Shown: one piece after another, positions 1 to 8,582 of the stretch
Position numbering within the stretch: the first letter of the stretch is position 1
How the letters are laid out: each line of letters starts with the position of its first letter
Origin: Bacteroidota bacterium
Lineage (GTDB): Bacteria; Bacteroidota; Ignavibacteria; Kapaibacteriales; Kapaibacteriaceae
Length of the DNA stretch: 64,000 bases
Direction of reading: 5' to 3'
NCBI GenBank assembly: GCA_018266735.1
Contig: JAFDZT010000004.1
Coordinates: forward strand, 62,001 to 126,000
Translations under genes and position numbers: made by a program
Notes under the pieces: model-generated
What the model was told of the DNA's origin: nothing
Databases searched by the model: none
What the model saw: only the letters and a program-made list of their open reading frames with translations

Positions 1-1271
1 TTCAAGGTGGAGTCTGCTGTTGTGCGGAACGGGATGTTGTAGCCGCAGGAACCGCCTTGCAATTGCAGTTGCAGCATGGGAGAGCGTGCAGGGAGCGGAC
101 TCAACACGATGCCGCCACCACCGCCGCCACCAACGCCATGCGCAGGATTCGTGTTGACGGACCCTCCGGCGCCGCCGGTCACCACGGCACGGAGTGGCGT
201 CGTGAACCGAGCACAGTCGATCCATATCGCACCGCCTGCTCCTCCGCCGCCGGCGGCATCGTTCCCTCCGACGACCGTGACGCTTCCGCCTGCTGCCGAG
301 ATGGACCTATTACCTCCGTCGATGGACGTGGCACGCAGGATGACGATACCGCCACCTGTTGCCCCACTTGTTCCCGTACCATTGTTCTGATGTCCGCCAC
401 CACCGCCGCCGCCCATGTAGATCTTCGGGAAGTTCCTGGAGTACGGCATCATCAGTCCGCCAATGGCTCCGTTGGTGATCGTTCGTCCACAACCAACCCA
501 CTGATCGCCGCCACGTCCACCGGCTCCGGCATTCCCACCACCGCCACCTCCGGAGTTATGGTCAACGCCTCCCCCGCCGCCATTCGCCAACTTCCCTCTT
601 CCCGCTTCATAGGCCGTTGCCATGGCCGTCACGCCATCGCCCTTTTGTGCTCCGTATCCCGTGGCCATGGTGTAGACATAGCCGGTGCGAGAACAGGTAG
701 CGTAGTTGATGGAGCGGAGTCCGCCCACAAAGCCGCAGGCACTTGCATCGATGTCGGCCTGGAACGTCACCGTCCCACTTGCCTCGATGGCCACGACCCC
801 TCCCGTGCGTCCATCCCATGGTTTCGCGCGCACGGTTCCGCTGATGATCACGTTCACATACTCTGCAACGCGGATCAATTGCACCGACGAATTCACATCG
901 TAGGCGTTCACAAGACGGGCAACGAGCGTGATCACATTCCCATTCACGGCCTTGATGCTGCCGAACTCAAGATTGCCGCAGGAGCCAAGGGTGACGAGAT
1001 CTCCGAACTGTGGTGCGTCGGTCGTGTTGATGGTCGCACCCTTCATTTGCATGATGATCACACGATCACCCGGCTTGAAGCCGTAGGGCTGTTCGACCAC
1101 GATGTCCTGACTGCACATCACCGGTATCGAGAGCACCGGTGTGTAGATGTTCACCACTCCGCTGATGCGCGTTTGTGCATGCATCGCTATGCCGCCACCA
1201 AGAGCGATCATGGCGGAAAGGAGGAGAGGCAGGGTGCGGAACATGGGGCCCATGACCGCTAACATAGTCAT
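1..1271 (-). CDS. Glycine-rich secreted surface protein, C-terminus outside the window
   Basis: An uninterrupted minus-strand frame runs off the left edge, so only about the first 423 codons are present. Four in-frame ATGs (first bases at 1271, 1265, 1253 and 1244) precede a signal peptide; the one at 1244 puts a short basic n-region before the hydrophobic stretch LPLLLSAMIALGGG and a likely cleavage after MHAQ. The first about 140 mature residues look like a beta-rich domain. After that come many Gly-rich strings (runs of six to seven Gly, often followed by IVIL or AIWI), a pattern common in large Bacteroidota adhesin-like exoproteins with gliding-motility-type or T9SS C-terminal domains. 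It starts 21 bp after the porin stop, so it probably ends the same operon. Function is unknown. The opposite-strand frame over the same bases is a by-product of GGN/GCN-rich codons. Confidence 0.75.
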   Translation of the reverse strand, partial: MTMLAVMGPMFRTLPLLLSAMIALGGGIAMHAQTRISGVVNIYTPVLSIPVMCSQDIVVEQPYGFKPGDRVIIMQMKGATINTTDAPQFGDLVTLGSCGNLEFGSIKAVNGNVITLVARLVNAYDVNSSVQLIRVAEYVNVIISGTVRAKPWDGRTGGVVAIEASGTVTFQADIDASACGFVGGLRSINYATCSRTGYVYTMATGYGAQKGDGVTAMATAYEAGRGKLANGGGGGVDHNSGGGGGGNAGAGGRGGDQWVGCGRTITNGAIGGLMMPYSRNFPKIYMGGGGGGGHQNNGTGTSGATGGGIVILRATSIDGGNRSISAAGGSVTVVGGNDAAGGGGAGGAIWIDCARFTTPLRAVVTGGAGGSVNTNPAHGVGGGGGGGIVLSPLPARSPMLQLQLQGGSCGYNIPFRTTADSTL

Positions 1272-1292
1272 GAGCGGAATACGGTCGACGCG

Positions 1293-2600
1293 TTAGAAGA
1301 ACACTTGGTATTGCAGGACGAACTGGGTGGCGCGGCCCGACTTGAGCGTGGCTCCTGTGGCCGATGTCGTGAACGTGGGGCGGTTGTTGAGGTCGACCGA
1401 GAATTTCGCCGAATGGCCCGACAGGAGCAGCGAACATCCCACGGCATAGGTATCGGACACCACGTGCGAAAGCTTGTCGTAATCGGCAAGCGTTGCCGTT
1501 GCATATGGTAAGAGTCCGGTCGTGCCTTCGATCACATGCGGAATGAAGTACCCGAGCTGCGAATAGATCACATTCCCCGTCCCGAACATCGGAAGTCCGT
1601 TGCCATAGGATGGCGATTGCCCCGGGTTCAACGCACCGTTGTAACGCAAGTAGTTCGTGCCGTAGTCCGTGTGGAAGAACCCAGCATACGCAGAGATGGC
1701 ATGTCCGCTCTCACCCACCGGTGCATCGTAGAACGACTCGATGGCGGCGAGCTTCATGTCTTCGTAGACCGTATCGGTGGGTGAAGCTCCTGTGCGCCAC
1801 ATGGCACGTGGCTGATAGATGCCTCCAATGGCAACGTTGAACACGCTCTTCTTGCCGAGGTAGGTACCGGCCATATAGGGCGTAAGGTGCGGCTCTTGGT
1901 CCATGAACTGCCAGATCACATAGCCCTGATACTGCAGGGCATGACCTTTCTGCGCGAACGTTGCCGACGGACCGATGGGCGGAGGTGTGGCCCCGTTACT
2001 TTGAATAACGAATGGATCGCTTACCACGAACCGATAGTCGATCGATCCGATCTGTCCGCGCAAGAGCATGCTAAGCTTCCGCGAGAACTGATCCGTTTGA
2101 TCGACGGTGGCCTGCGCGAACACGGGCACATCTGTGGTCATGATCGTCGTCACCGACGGTTGTGAGAAACGCGAGAGTCCGTTGGCGATCGTCAGGCCCA
2201 TGCCCACCTTCGCCTCGTTCCCATTCGAGAGGCGATACTCCCCCACGGCATCGTGAAAGAACGCCGCGAGCTTGCGATTGCCTCCCGAGTTGTAGAACGA
2301 ACTGAAATTGTTCTCGCCGTACTGCGCATAGAAGAGCGCACGATCGGTGATCTGCGCCGTCATCTGGAATCGTAGACGACGGAGTCCGATGCTCACCGAG
2401 ACGTCTTGCGGCTCGCCATTGATCGTCGTCCCGGGATCGCTCTGATTCACCAGCAACCATGGCTGCACCATGGCATTGATGCGGATGAAGTGTGCACTGT
2501 CACCGCCCAACTTCCATTCCAAGAGCTGCGCATGCAGGGGCAAGGCGGCAAGGAAGACCATTCCAAGACAGTACCAGCCGAGGGGGCATCGAGCGTTCAT
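1293..2600 (-). CDS. Outer-membrane beta-barrel porin (OprO/P-like)
   Basis: The 435-residue product has a signal peptide (cleavage after LPLHAQ) and alternating aromatic/polar strands with short turns. It ends in Phe-Phe, the usual C-terminal signal for beta-barrel assembly. The early motif IRINAMVQPW and the strand LRRLRFQMTAQITDRALFYAQYG resemble phosphate-selective-porin-like proteins of Bacteroidota; that family assignment is from memory, and the substrate cannot be read from the sequence. It begins 9 bp after the SulP transporter stop, so it is almost certainly co-transcribed with it. An outer-membrane channel next to an inner-membrane anion transporter suggests a shared substrate route across both membranes. 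Confidence 0.75.
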   Translation of the reverse strand: MNARCPLGWYCLGMVFLAALPLHAQLLEWKLGGDSAHFIRINAMVQPWLLVNQSDPGTTINGEPQDVSVSIGLRRLRFQMTAQITDRALFYAQYGENNFSSFYNSGGNRKLAAFFHDAVGEYRLSNGNEAKVGMGLTIANGLSRFSQPSVTTIMTTDVPVFAQATVDQTDQFSRKLSMLLRGQIGSIDYRFVVSDPFVIQSNGATPPPIGPSATFAQKGHALQYQGYVIWQFMDQEPHLTPYMAGTYLGKKSVFNVAIGGIYQPRAMWRTGASPTDTVYEDMKLAAIESFYDAPVGESGHAISAYAGFFHTDYGTNYLRYNGALNPGQSPSYGNGLPMFGTGNVIYSQLGYFIPHVIEGTTGLLPYATATLADYDKLSHVVSDTYAVGCSLLLSGHSAKFSVDLNNRPTFTTSATGATLKSGRATQFVLQYQVFF

Positions 2601-2609
2601 GCGATCCCG

Positions 2610-4217
2610 TTAGTGATGCGACGTGTGCGTAGGTTTTTTCCGAGAGGCGGCCGGGTGGTCTGACTTGGGCATATGCCGCTCAAGTCCGCGGATATGGAAT
2701 CCAACACCACGCGTTGCGAACTCTCGCTCCATCTCATGCATCTTCTCCATCACGGAGTGATCCACCAGGTGCGAGTTCTTGAAATCGATGATGACGTCGC
2801 GATCGGGATCGAGCTTCTCGAGTCGCTTCTTCAATCCGATGTAGTTCGAGAAGATGGCCGAGTGCTGCACGTCCACCACGTAGACCTTGGGATCGCTCTG
2901 GTCGATGGTGAGGATCGGACGGAACAGGGATGCGAACGGCACACCGTCGATGATGTGCAGCGCGAACTTCGTCAGGATGCCCAGACCGATCCCGATCAAC
3001 AGATCCGTCGCCAGCGTTGCCACCACGGTCACCACGAAGATGATGAGCTGTTCGGCACCCACCTTATAGGTTTTGATGAACTCCTTGGGAGATGCAAGCT
3101 TCCATCCTACGGAGATGAGCATGGCGGCAAGGGCGGCAATGGGAATGCGCTGGATCACCATGGGCAGGAAGACCACGAAGATCAACAGGAAGCCACCGTG
3201 AAAGAAGTTCGCCCAACGTGTCTTGCCTCCGTTGTTCACATTCGCACTGGAACGGGCGATCTCGGAGATCATGGGTAGGCCACCAAGCAGACCGGACACC
3301 GTATTCCCAATGCCCACGGCCAAGAGGTCCTTGTTGAGATCGCTCTTGCGCTTGTAGGGATCGAGCCCGTCTATGGCCTTCCCACTCAAGAGCGATTCAA
3401 TGCTGCCTACGAGGGCGAACATGATCACGTACTTGATGGATGTCATCGACGTGATCTGCGACCAGTTCGGCATTTGGATGGCGTCGGTGATCTGTGCCGG
3501 CAGCGTGACGAGGAACTTCGGACTCAGCGTGAATTGCGTGTGATTGAAGAGATACGTGTGCTCATGCGAGAGATCGAAGTAGGCGCCTAACGGAATGGCA
3601 ACGAGTAGGACGACCATTGGTGCGGGGACCATCTTCACATACTTGTTCTTGATCAACGGCAGTCCGAACAGGATGACCAACGATATCACACCGATGATGG
3701 CGATATCGGGATTCATCATCAAGAAACTCTGCGGGATCTCCTTCAGCAGTTCAAGTGGCTCCCCCGCCGTGGGCGTCACACCCATGAGGAAGTGCGCCTG
3801 CTTGGAGATGATGATGATACCGATGGCCGCCAGCATTCCATGTACGGCAGACGTTGGGAAGAAATCGCCAAGCACGCCTGTCTTGAGCAGACCGAAGATG
3901 ATCTGCACCACACCGGCCACCACGATCACGGCAAGGGTGAGCTTGTACCCTAGGAACGGATCTCCCTGGCCAAGATCCGTCACTGCGCCCAGGGCGATCA
4001 CAATGAGACCCGCTGCCGGTCCCTTGATCGTCATCTCCGAGCCGACAAAGAACGTTACGAGCAGTCCTCCAATGATGGCCGTCAATATGCCGGAGATCGG
4101 CGGGAAGCCGCTGGCTTTGGCAATTCCCAAGCATAACGGCAACGCTACGAGGAAGACCAAGAACCCGGAGATGAGGTCACTCTTCCATGTGTGCTTGAGG
4201 GAGAGGTCGTTCGTCAT
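2610..4217 (-). CDS. SulP-family inorganic anion transporter with STAS domain
   Basis: This 535-residue protein has the SulP layout: a conserved N-terminal segment (SDLISGFLVFLVALPLCLGIA), about ten to twelve membrane segments, and a cytoplasmic STAS domain over roughly the last 100 residues (VYVVDVQHSAIFSN, VIIDFKNSHLVDHS), ending in a His/Lys-rich tail. SulP members move sulfate, bicarbonate, chloride or related anions, often with Na+ or H+. I place the start at 4217 because its ATG overlaps the upstream TGA in an ATGA arrangement and is preceded by GAGGAAA; the open frame extends further upstream only inside the preceding gene. Coupling to an ion-translocating Ehr complex suggests bicarbonate or another anion as substrate, but sulfate cannot be excluded. 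Confidence 0.9.
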   Translation of the reverse strand: MTNDLSLKHTWKSDLISGFLVFLVALPLCLGIAKASGFPPISGILTAIIGGLLVTFFVGSEMTIKGPAAGLIVIALGAVTDLGQGDPFLGYKLTLAVIVVAGVVQIIFGLLKTGVLGDFFPTSAVHGMLAAIGIIIISKQAHFLMGVTPTAGEPLELLKEIPQSFLMMNPDIAIIGVISLVILFGLPLIKNKYVKMVPAPMVVLLVAIPLGAYFDLSHEHTYLFNHTQFTLSPKFLVTLPAQITDAIQMPNWSQITSMTSIKYVIMFALVGSIESLLSGKAIDGLDPYKRKSDLNKDLLAVGIGNTVSGLLGGLPMISEIARSSANVNNGGKTRWANFFHGGFLLIFVVFLPMVIQRIPIAALAAMLISVGWKLASPKEFIKTYKVGAEQLIIFVVTVVATLATDLLIGIGLGILTKFALHIIDGVPFASLFRPILTIDQSDPKVYVVDVQHSAIFSNYIGLKKRLEKLDPDRDVIIDFKNSHLVDHSVMEKMHEMEREFATRGVGFHIRGLERHMPKSDHPAASRKKPTHTSHH

Positions 4218-4987
4218 GATTTCCTCGTTCTGATCAGTTGCAAGACGCCATTGATGAACGTGAGCGGATGTGGCGGACATCCCGGCACGTAGAGGTCGAT
4301 GTGATGTCGTTCCACGAATGCACGCTGAAGTTCCGTGCTCCGTTGGAAGATCCCACCCGTGATGGCACACGCTCCCGAAAGGATGACGATGCGGGGATCA
4401 GGGACGGCATCGTAACAGATGTCGTTCGCAGCGGACATGTTCAGGGAGATCGGACCGGTGATGACGATGCCATCGGCATGTCGCGGCGAAGCCACGAACT
4501 CGATGCCGAACCGTCCCATGTCGAAGTTCACATTGCCACATGCATTGAGTTCCAACTCGCACGAGTTGCAACCCGCTGCGGAGACTTGACGAAGCTTCAG
4601 CGAGCCACCGAAGTAGGCTGCGATCTCCTTCCGCACAGCATCGGCATCGAAGACCACTGGGCCGACGTCCCCTTCGCGCATGATGAGTGCTTCTCGTGTC
4701 GATGTTGCTGTCTTATAGTCGTTCGTGAAGGCGATCTTCTCGGTTGGACATGCATCCGCACACTCCCCGCAAAACACACAGGCCCCAAGGTCGAGCGAGA
4801 TCGTTGACGATGCGCTTTGGGTGATCGCTGCCACGGGACAAACGTCGATGCAGGCAGTGCAACCACTGACGCAAGCCTCGGCCTTGATCGTCGGACGTCC
4901 GCGAAAGATCTCCGGCAAGGTCACTGCCGTTACATCGGGGATCGTCTGACCGCCTTGTTGTTTCCAGATCTTGATCGATTCGAACAT
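4214..4987 (-). CDS. Fused ferredoxin-like / NuoB-HyfI-like iron-sulfur subunit of Ehr-type complex
   Basis: The 257-residue chain joins two electron-transfer modules that are usually separate genes. Residues 30-90 hold two 4Fe-4S motifs. The second is canonical (C70, C73, C76, C80). The first has one extra residue between its first two cysteines (C39-x3-C43-x2-C46-x3-C50). Residues 125-250 match the NuoB/HycG small subunit and keep four cysteines for one cluster: C140 and C143 in CNSCELE, C207 in GACAITGG, and C237 in PGCPPHP. The protein should sit on the cytoplasmic face and pass electrons towards the large subunit. It lies between the large subunit gene and sulP, with a 9-bp gap and a 4-bp overlap respectively. 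Confidence 0.88.
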   Translation of the reverse strand: MFESIKIWKQQGGQTIPDVTAVTLPEIFRGRPTIKAEACVSGCTACIDVCPVAAITQSASSTISLDLGACVFCGECADACPTEKIAFTNDYKTATSTREALIMREGDVGPVVFDADAVRKEIAAYFGGSLKLRQVSAAGCNSCELELNACGNVNFDMGRFGIEFVASPRHADGIVITGPISLNMSAANDICYDAVPDPRIVILSGACAITGGIFQRSTELQRAFVERHHIDLYVPGCPPHPLTFINGVLQLIRTRKS

Positions 4988-4996
4988 GTCGTTTCC

Positions 4997-6511
4997 TTAG
5001 AGGTCGTGTCCGCAGTACGAGAGGTCATAGCTCTTATTACAGATCGGGAAATCGCTGATCTCGTTCCCGCGCAGGGACAGTGCCAGGGCGAACCAGTTGT
5101 GCATTGACGGGTCCTTCACGCTGTGATGGACGAGTGCTCCATGCTCATCGGTGATCGAGGTATGGACGAGCTCGCCTCGCCACCCTTCCACCATCGAGAC
5201 CACCATGGACCGGGGAGCGAGCTCGCGCACGGGTCGATCTTCAAGTGTTCCATTGTCGCGCGACGCTGTGCGAAGTCTGTCCAACAGGATACGGATATAG
5301 GTGATGGAGGCATCGATCTCGAGCTTGCGCAGATACGTGCGCGCCATCACATCGCCGCTGTGAAGCACATGCGTTTGCACGTCTTCTGCGCGATAGACGC
5401 CATGCGGATGCGAGCGACGCACGTCGCGTCGAAGCCCACTCGACCGTGCAGCCATGCCAACGGCACCAATGATGTGCGCCTGTTCGGTGGTGACGATGCC
5501 GGTGCGTTCGAAACGAGCAAGGACACTGGGCAGTTCGAACATCGTGTCGGCAATGGGTCGGTATCGACGTTCCATATCGTCGAGCGTCTCTACGAGTTGG
5601 TCTTGCAATGCAGGGGTGAGCGACGAACGGTTCTGTCCGACACGCAACAATCCCTTTCCAAAACGATTGCCGCACCACCATTGGAAGAAGTTGATCATCG
5701 GTGTGCGCAAGGCACCGAGCACGGCGCTTCCCAGTTGATAGGCCACGTCAAGGTTCAAGGCGGAAAGGTCGCCGATGTGGATAGCGATGCGTTCAAGCTC
5801 GAGTGCGATGGCACGTTCGATCTCGACGGCGTCTGAGACCGTTCCACGCATGAGGGCCTGCATGGCGTTGACAAATGCCCATGTGTGACCGATGGTCGTG
5901 TCGCCTGCGATCGACTCAGCAAGGACAGTGCGTTGCAGCATGGTCGAGGGATGAACCATGAGTCGTTCGATGCCGCGATGTTGATAGCCGAGCTTGATCT
6001 CGAGATGGACGACGTCTTCACCGGTACACTGGAATCGAAAATGTCCGGGCTTGATCACGCCGGCATGGATGGGTCCGACGCCCACTTCATGCACCTCGCC
6101 GCCTTCGATCCGGAAGAACGGATACGAGTCGATGGTCGCACCATGCGCCGCATCATGCGGATAGCGAACGGGCTTGAGCCACGGATGATCCGTGAACTGT
6201 ACGCCGTGATTCTCCCAGAGCACACGTTCGAAGATGTGGAAGGCGCGATAGTGCGCCGAGAGCGACGGTAATGCCATGGTCCCCGACGCGGCCAAATGGT
6301 ATCGTGCAACGAAGAGCTGCGACGTGGAATCGTCGGCAAGCACACAGAAACACTCAAGGTCGCCGTTGGGAAGACGATATCCCATGTAGTTCACACAGTG
6401 CCGTGCATCGTTGGCCTTCATGTGGTCGAGCACGGTGGTCAGAAACGTTCCGTAGGACAGGACTGGAATGGCATCCAGTGAGATCACATCGAGATTTGAG
6501 AACGAAAGCAT
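4997..6511 (-). CDS. hyfG: HyfG/HycE-like large subunit (NuoC-NuoD fusion) without Ni-binding cysteines
   Basis: The 504-residue product has a NuoC-like N-terminal part and a NuoD/HycE-like part starting near residue 140, with the signatures GPIHAGVIKPGHFRF and LGYQHRGIERLM. In true NiFe hydrogenases two CxxC pairs hold the metal. Here the first site reads AESIAGDTTIGH (about residues 198-209) with no cysteine, and the C-terminus keeps only C491 and C500, nine residues apart. It therefore looks like an energy-converting-hydrogenase-related (Ehr) subunit, not a hydrogenase. PGHFR resembles HycE more than complex I. Its electron donor and acceptor are unknown. The gene sits within the tight hyf-like operon, 9 bp from each neighbour. 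Confidence 0.88.
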   Translation of the reverse strand: MLSFSNLDVISLDAIPVLSYGTFLTTVLDHMKANDARHCVNYMGYRLPNGDLECFCVLADDSTSQLFVARYHLAASGTMALPSLSAHYRAFHIFERVLWENHGVQFTDHPWLKPVRYPHDAAHGATIDSYPFFRIEGGEVHEVGVGPIHAGVIKPGHFRFQCTGEDVVHLEIKLGYQHRGIERLMVHPSTMLQRTVLAESIAGDTTIGHTWAFVNAMQALMRGTVSDAVEIERAIALELERIAIHIGDLSALNLDVAYQLGSAVLGALRTPMINFFQWWCGNRFGKGLLRVGQNRSSLTPALQDQLVETLDDMERRYRPIADTMFELPSVLARFERTGIVTTEQAHIIGAVGMAARSSGLRRDVRRSHPHGVYRAEDVQTHVLHSGDVMARTYLRKLEIDASITYIRILLDRLRTASRDNGTLEDRPVRELAPRSMVVSMVEGWRGELVHTSITDEHGALVHHSVKDPSMHNWFALALSLRGNEISDFPICNKSYDLSYCGHDL

Positions 6512-6520
6512 GGATGGTCC

Positions 6521-7948
6521 TTACGGATGGATCGTCACGGCCGATCGAACGAATTGAACGAATGCCGGCGGGGCAAAGAACCCCATGTAGACCACGGCAA
6601 GCAGGAGCGCATACTGCGGCACGGTCTCCATGGTGGAGAATGGTGCGGGCGCATGCACGATGGATGGTGCCGGTCGGTAGAGAATGTTGAGCACGTTTTT
6701 GGCAAGTCCCCAGAGGATCACCGTCAGGAGCAGGAAGACCGGAATGGCCACCCATGCATGCGGTCCGCTGAACAGTGCCTTGAACATGAAGAGCTCGGTG
6801 ATGAAGGTCCCCATCGGCGGCACGGCCGTGATGGCCAGCAAACCGAGGATCAAAACGCCGGCACCTGCCGGATGCAACTTGATGTAGTCGCCCACGGAGT
6901 TCACGCTCTTTGTCTGATACAGTCGATAGAAGTGTGCGTACTGGAAGAACAGACTCGACTTCGCGAAGGCGTGCAGCACGATGTGCAACACAGCGGCGAA
7001 CCATGCACCGCTTCCCACGGCGATCAGCACGATGCCGGCATGTTCAAGACTTGAATAGGCGAAGATGCGCTTGACGTTCTTGATCTTGGAGATGTAGATG
7101 GCGGCAAAGAACACACTCATGAGCCCTACGATGATCATCACGGCGTTCATCCATGGGAGGATCGAGGTGCCGGCCAATGCCATGTAGATACGGAAGATGG
7201 CCACGAAGCCGGCGATCATGAGCACACTGGAGAGAAGGGCCGACACATGCGAGGGCGCTCCGTCCTTGGCATCTATGTCCACATTGAACAAAGGGGCCAC
7301 GCCCATCTTCACGCTGTACCCTGCCACCATGAAGAGGAAGGCGAACTTCAGCCAGCCGACATTCATGGAGGGAGCCGTCATGCGAATGGCTTCGAACGAG
7401 AGATCGTGCACCTCGCGGGCCTCTGATGCGATCGACAGGAAGAGAATGCCGGCAAAGGCGATAGCGATCCCAATGGAGCACACGAAAACGTACTTCCACG
7501 TTGCCTCAACAGAATGCTTGTTCCTGTTGTAGTAGATCAGAATGGCACTCGTGAGCGTTGATGCTTCAAGAAAGGCCCACACCAACCCGATATGACGCGA
7601 GATATAGACGCCAACGACCATGGTAAGGAACAGCACAAGCGCTGCGTTGTGCGTGGCAACCTGTCGTGCACTGTCGCCCCGATGTCGAGCATAGGCCATT
7701 CCGTAGTAGGCGGCCAGTGCTCCAATGATGGCAAGAACACCGAGAAACAACACGGCCAACGGATCGGCCTTGAGGTACTCAGCCTCGACCACGTCGAGGT
7801 AGGAGTACTCATGGACAAGAAGCGCACCAAGCAACGAGAAGTAGGCCACGAAGAGCAGCACTTGGAGGACGCGTTGACGGGCAAGCATCATCACACCGGC
7901 GATGCAGATCGAGCCTGCGAAGAACGCGAGAGGCATGCTAAGGTTCAT
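6521..7948 (-). CDS. hyfF: HyfF-like antiporter-type membrane subunit (NuoN/NuoM family)
   Basis: This 475-residue, almost wholly hydrophobic protein has about thirteen to fourteen predicted membrane helices. Its middle part has the proton-pumping antiporter-like signature of the NuoL/M/N family (VGWLKFAFLFMVAGYSVKMG, then APLFNVDIDAKDGAPSHVSALLS). The segment HLPDAH typical of NuoM is replaced by VDIDAKDGAPSHVS, as in HyfF-type proteins. It should contribute one ion-translocation channel of the Ehr complex. Spacing is 9 bp to the downstream large subunit and 2 bp to the upstream hyfE-like gene, so it belongs to the same transcript. Confidence 0.87.
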   Translation of the reverse strand: MNLSMPLAFFAGSICIAGVMMLARQRVLQVLLFVAYFSLLGALLVHEYSYLDVVEAEYLKADPLAVLFLGVLAIIGALAAYYGMAYARHRGDSARQVATHNAALVLFLTMVVGVYISRHIGLVWAFLEASTLTSAILIYYNRNKHSVEATWKYVFVCSIGIAIAFAGILFLSIASEAREVHDLSFEAIRMTAPSMNVGWLKFAFLFMVAGYSVKMGVAPLFNVDIDAKDGAPSHVSALLSSVLMIAGFVAIFRIYMALAGTSILPWMNAVMIIVGLMSVFFAAIYISKIKNVKRIFAYSSLEHAGIVLIAVGSGAWFAAVLHIVLHAFAKSSLFFQYAHFYRLYQTKSVNSVGDYIKLHPAGAGVLILGLLAITAVPPMGTFITELFMFKALFSGPHAWVAIPVFLLLTVILWGLAKNVLNILYRPAPSIVHAPAPFSTMETVPQYALLLAVVYMGFFAPPAFVQFVRSAVTIHP

Positions 7949-7950
7949 GA

Positions 7951-8580
7951 TCAGTCGTTCAGTTCGTTGAGTTCAGATGCATCGACGGTCTGGAACGACT
8001 CGCCTACTTTGTCGACGAGGAAGGCCAACAGCAACACCGATGTGAGCAGATCTAAGAGAATGGCCGTGTTCACCGCAAGGGGCATTTCGTTGCCTACGGC
8101 AAGCGACAGCAGAAAGATGCCGTTCTCGAGCAACAGGTAGCCCATCACATGTGTGATGATCTTCGTGCGCGCCATGATGATGAACAGTCCTGTGAACAGC
8201 GCCGAAAGCGACGCTGTGAAGTAGCCGATACGCAAGTGTTCTTCGTGCACGGTGTAGGCAAGCAAGAACGAGACAAGAATGATGGCGGTGACGAAGAGCA
8301 GCGATGTGAAATGCGTCACCGTTGGCTCCGCTTCTTTCACGAGCTTGTTCCGCCGAAGCGTGCGTTGTAGGAACCATGGGATCACGATGCCCTTGAAGAC
8401 CAATGTTTCGGCAAGGATGAAGCTCAGGTTGAGCGCATCAACGTCGCGCAGCTCCATGTAGGCGATGCCGAACAACAGCACGCCCTGGATCCCTAAGAGG
8501 GTCACGAAGGTGGCAAGGCGGTCTACCATCGAAACGTAGACGAGCGTCACCACGAACAGGATGATCAGAATGGTGACCAT
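7951..8580 (-). CDS. hyfE: HyfE-like membrane subunit (NuoK-related)
   Basis: The 209-residue product has about six to seven membrane helices. The region ITHVMGYLLLENGIFLLSLAVG matches the NuoK/HyfE core, in which a buried Glu (here in LLLENG) takes part in proton transfer. An earlier conserved Glu lies in LSFILAETLVFKG. Length fits HyfE (about 215 residues) and is about twice that of NuoK. It is packed between the hyfC- and hyfF-like genes with gaps of 2 bp on each side. The alternative name MnhC/NuoK is less likely given length and gene order. Confidence 0.85.
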   Translation of the reverse strand: MVTILIILFVVTLVYVSMVDRLATFVTLLGIQGVLLFGIAYMELRDVDALNLSFILAETLVFKGIVIPWFLQRTLRRNKLVKEAEPTVTHFTSLLFVTAIILVSFLLAYTVHEEHLRIGYFTASLSALFTGLFIIMARTKIITHVMGYLLLENGIFLLSLAVGNEMPLAVNTAILLDLLTSVLLLAFLVDKVGESFQTVDASELNELND

Positions 8581-8582
8581 GG

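Noticed and set aside
57-1262. Long plus-strand open frame opposite the glycine-rich gene
   Set aside because: Composition is typical of the complement of Gly/Ala codons, and the minus-strand frame has a clear signal peptide and continuous Gly-rich coding.
4997-6511. True group 4 NiFe hydrogenase
   Set aside because: Both metal-binding CxxC pairs are missing and no maturation genes (hypABCDEF) are present, so an Ehr-type complex is the better call.
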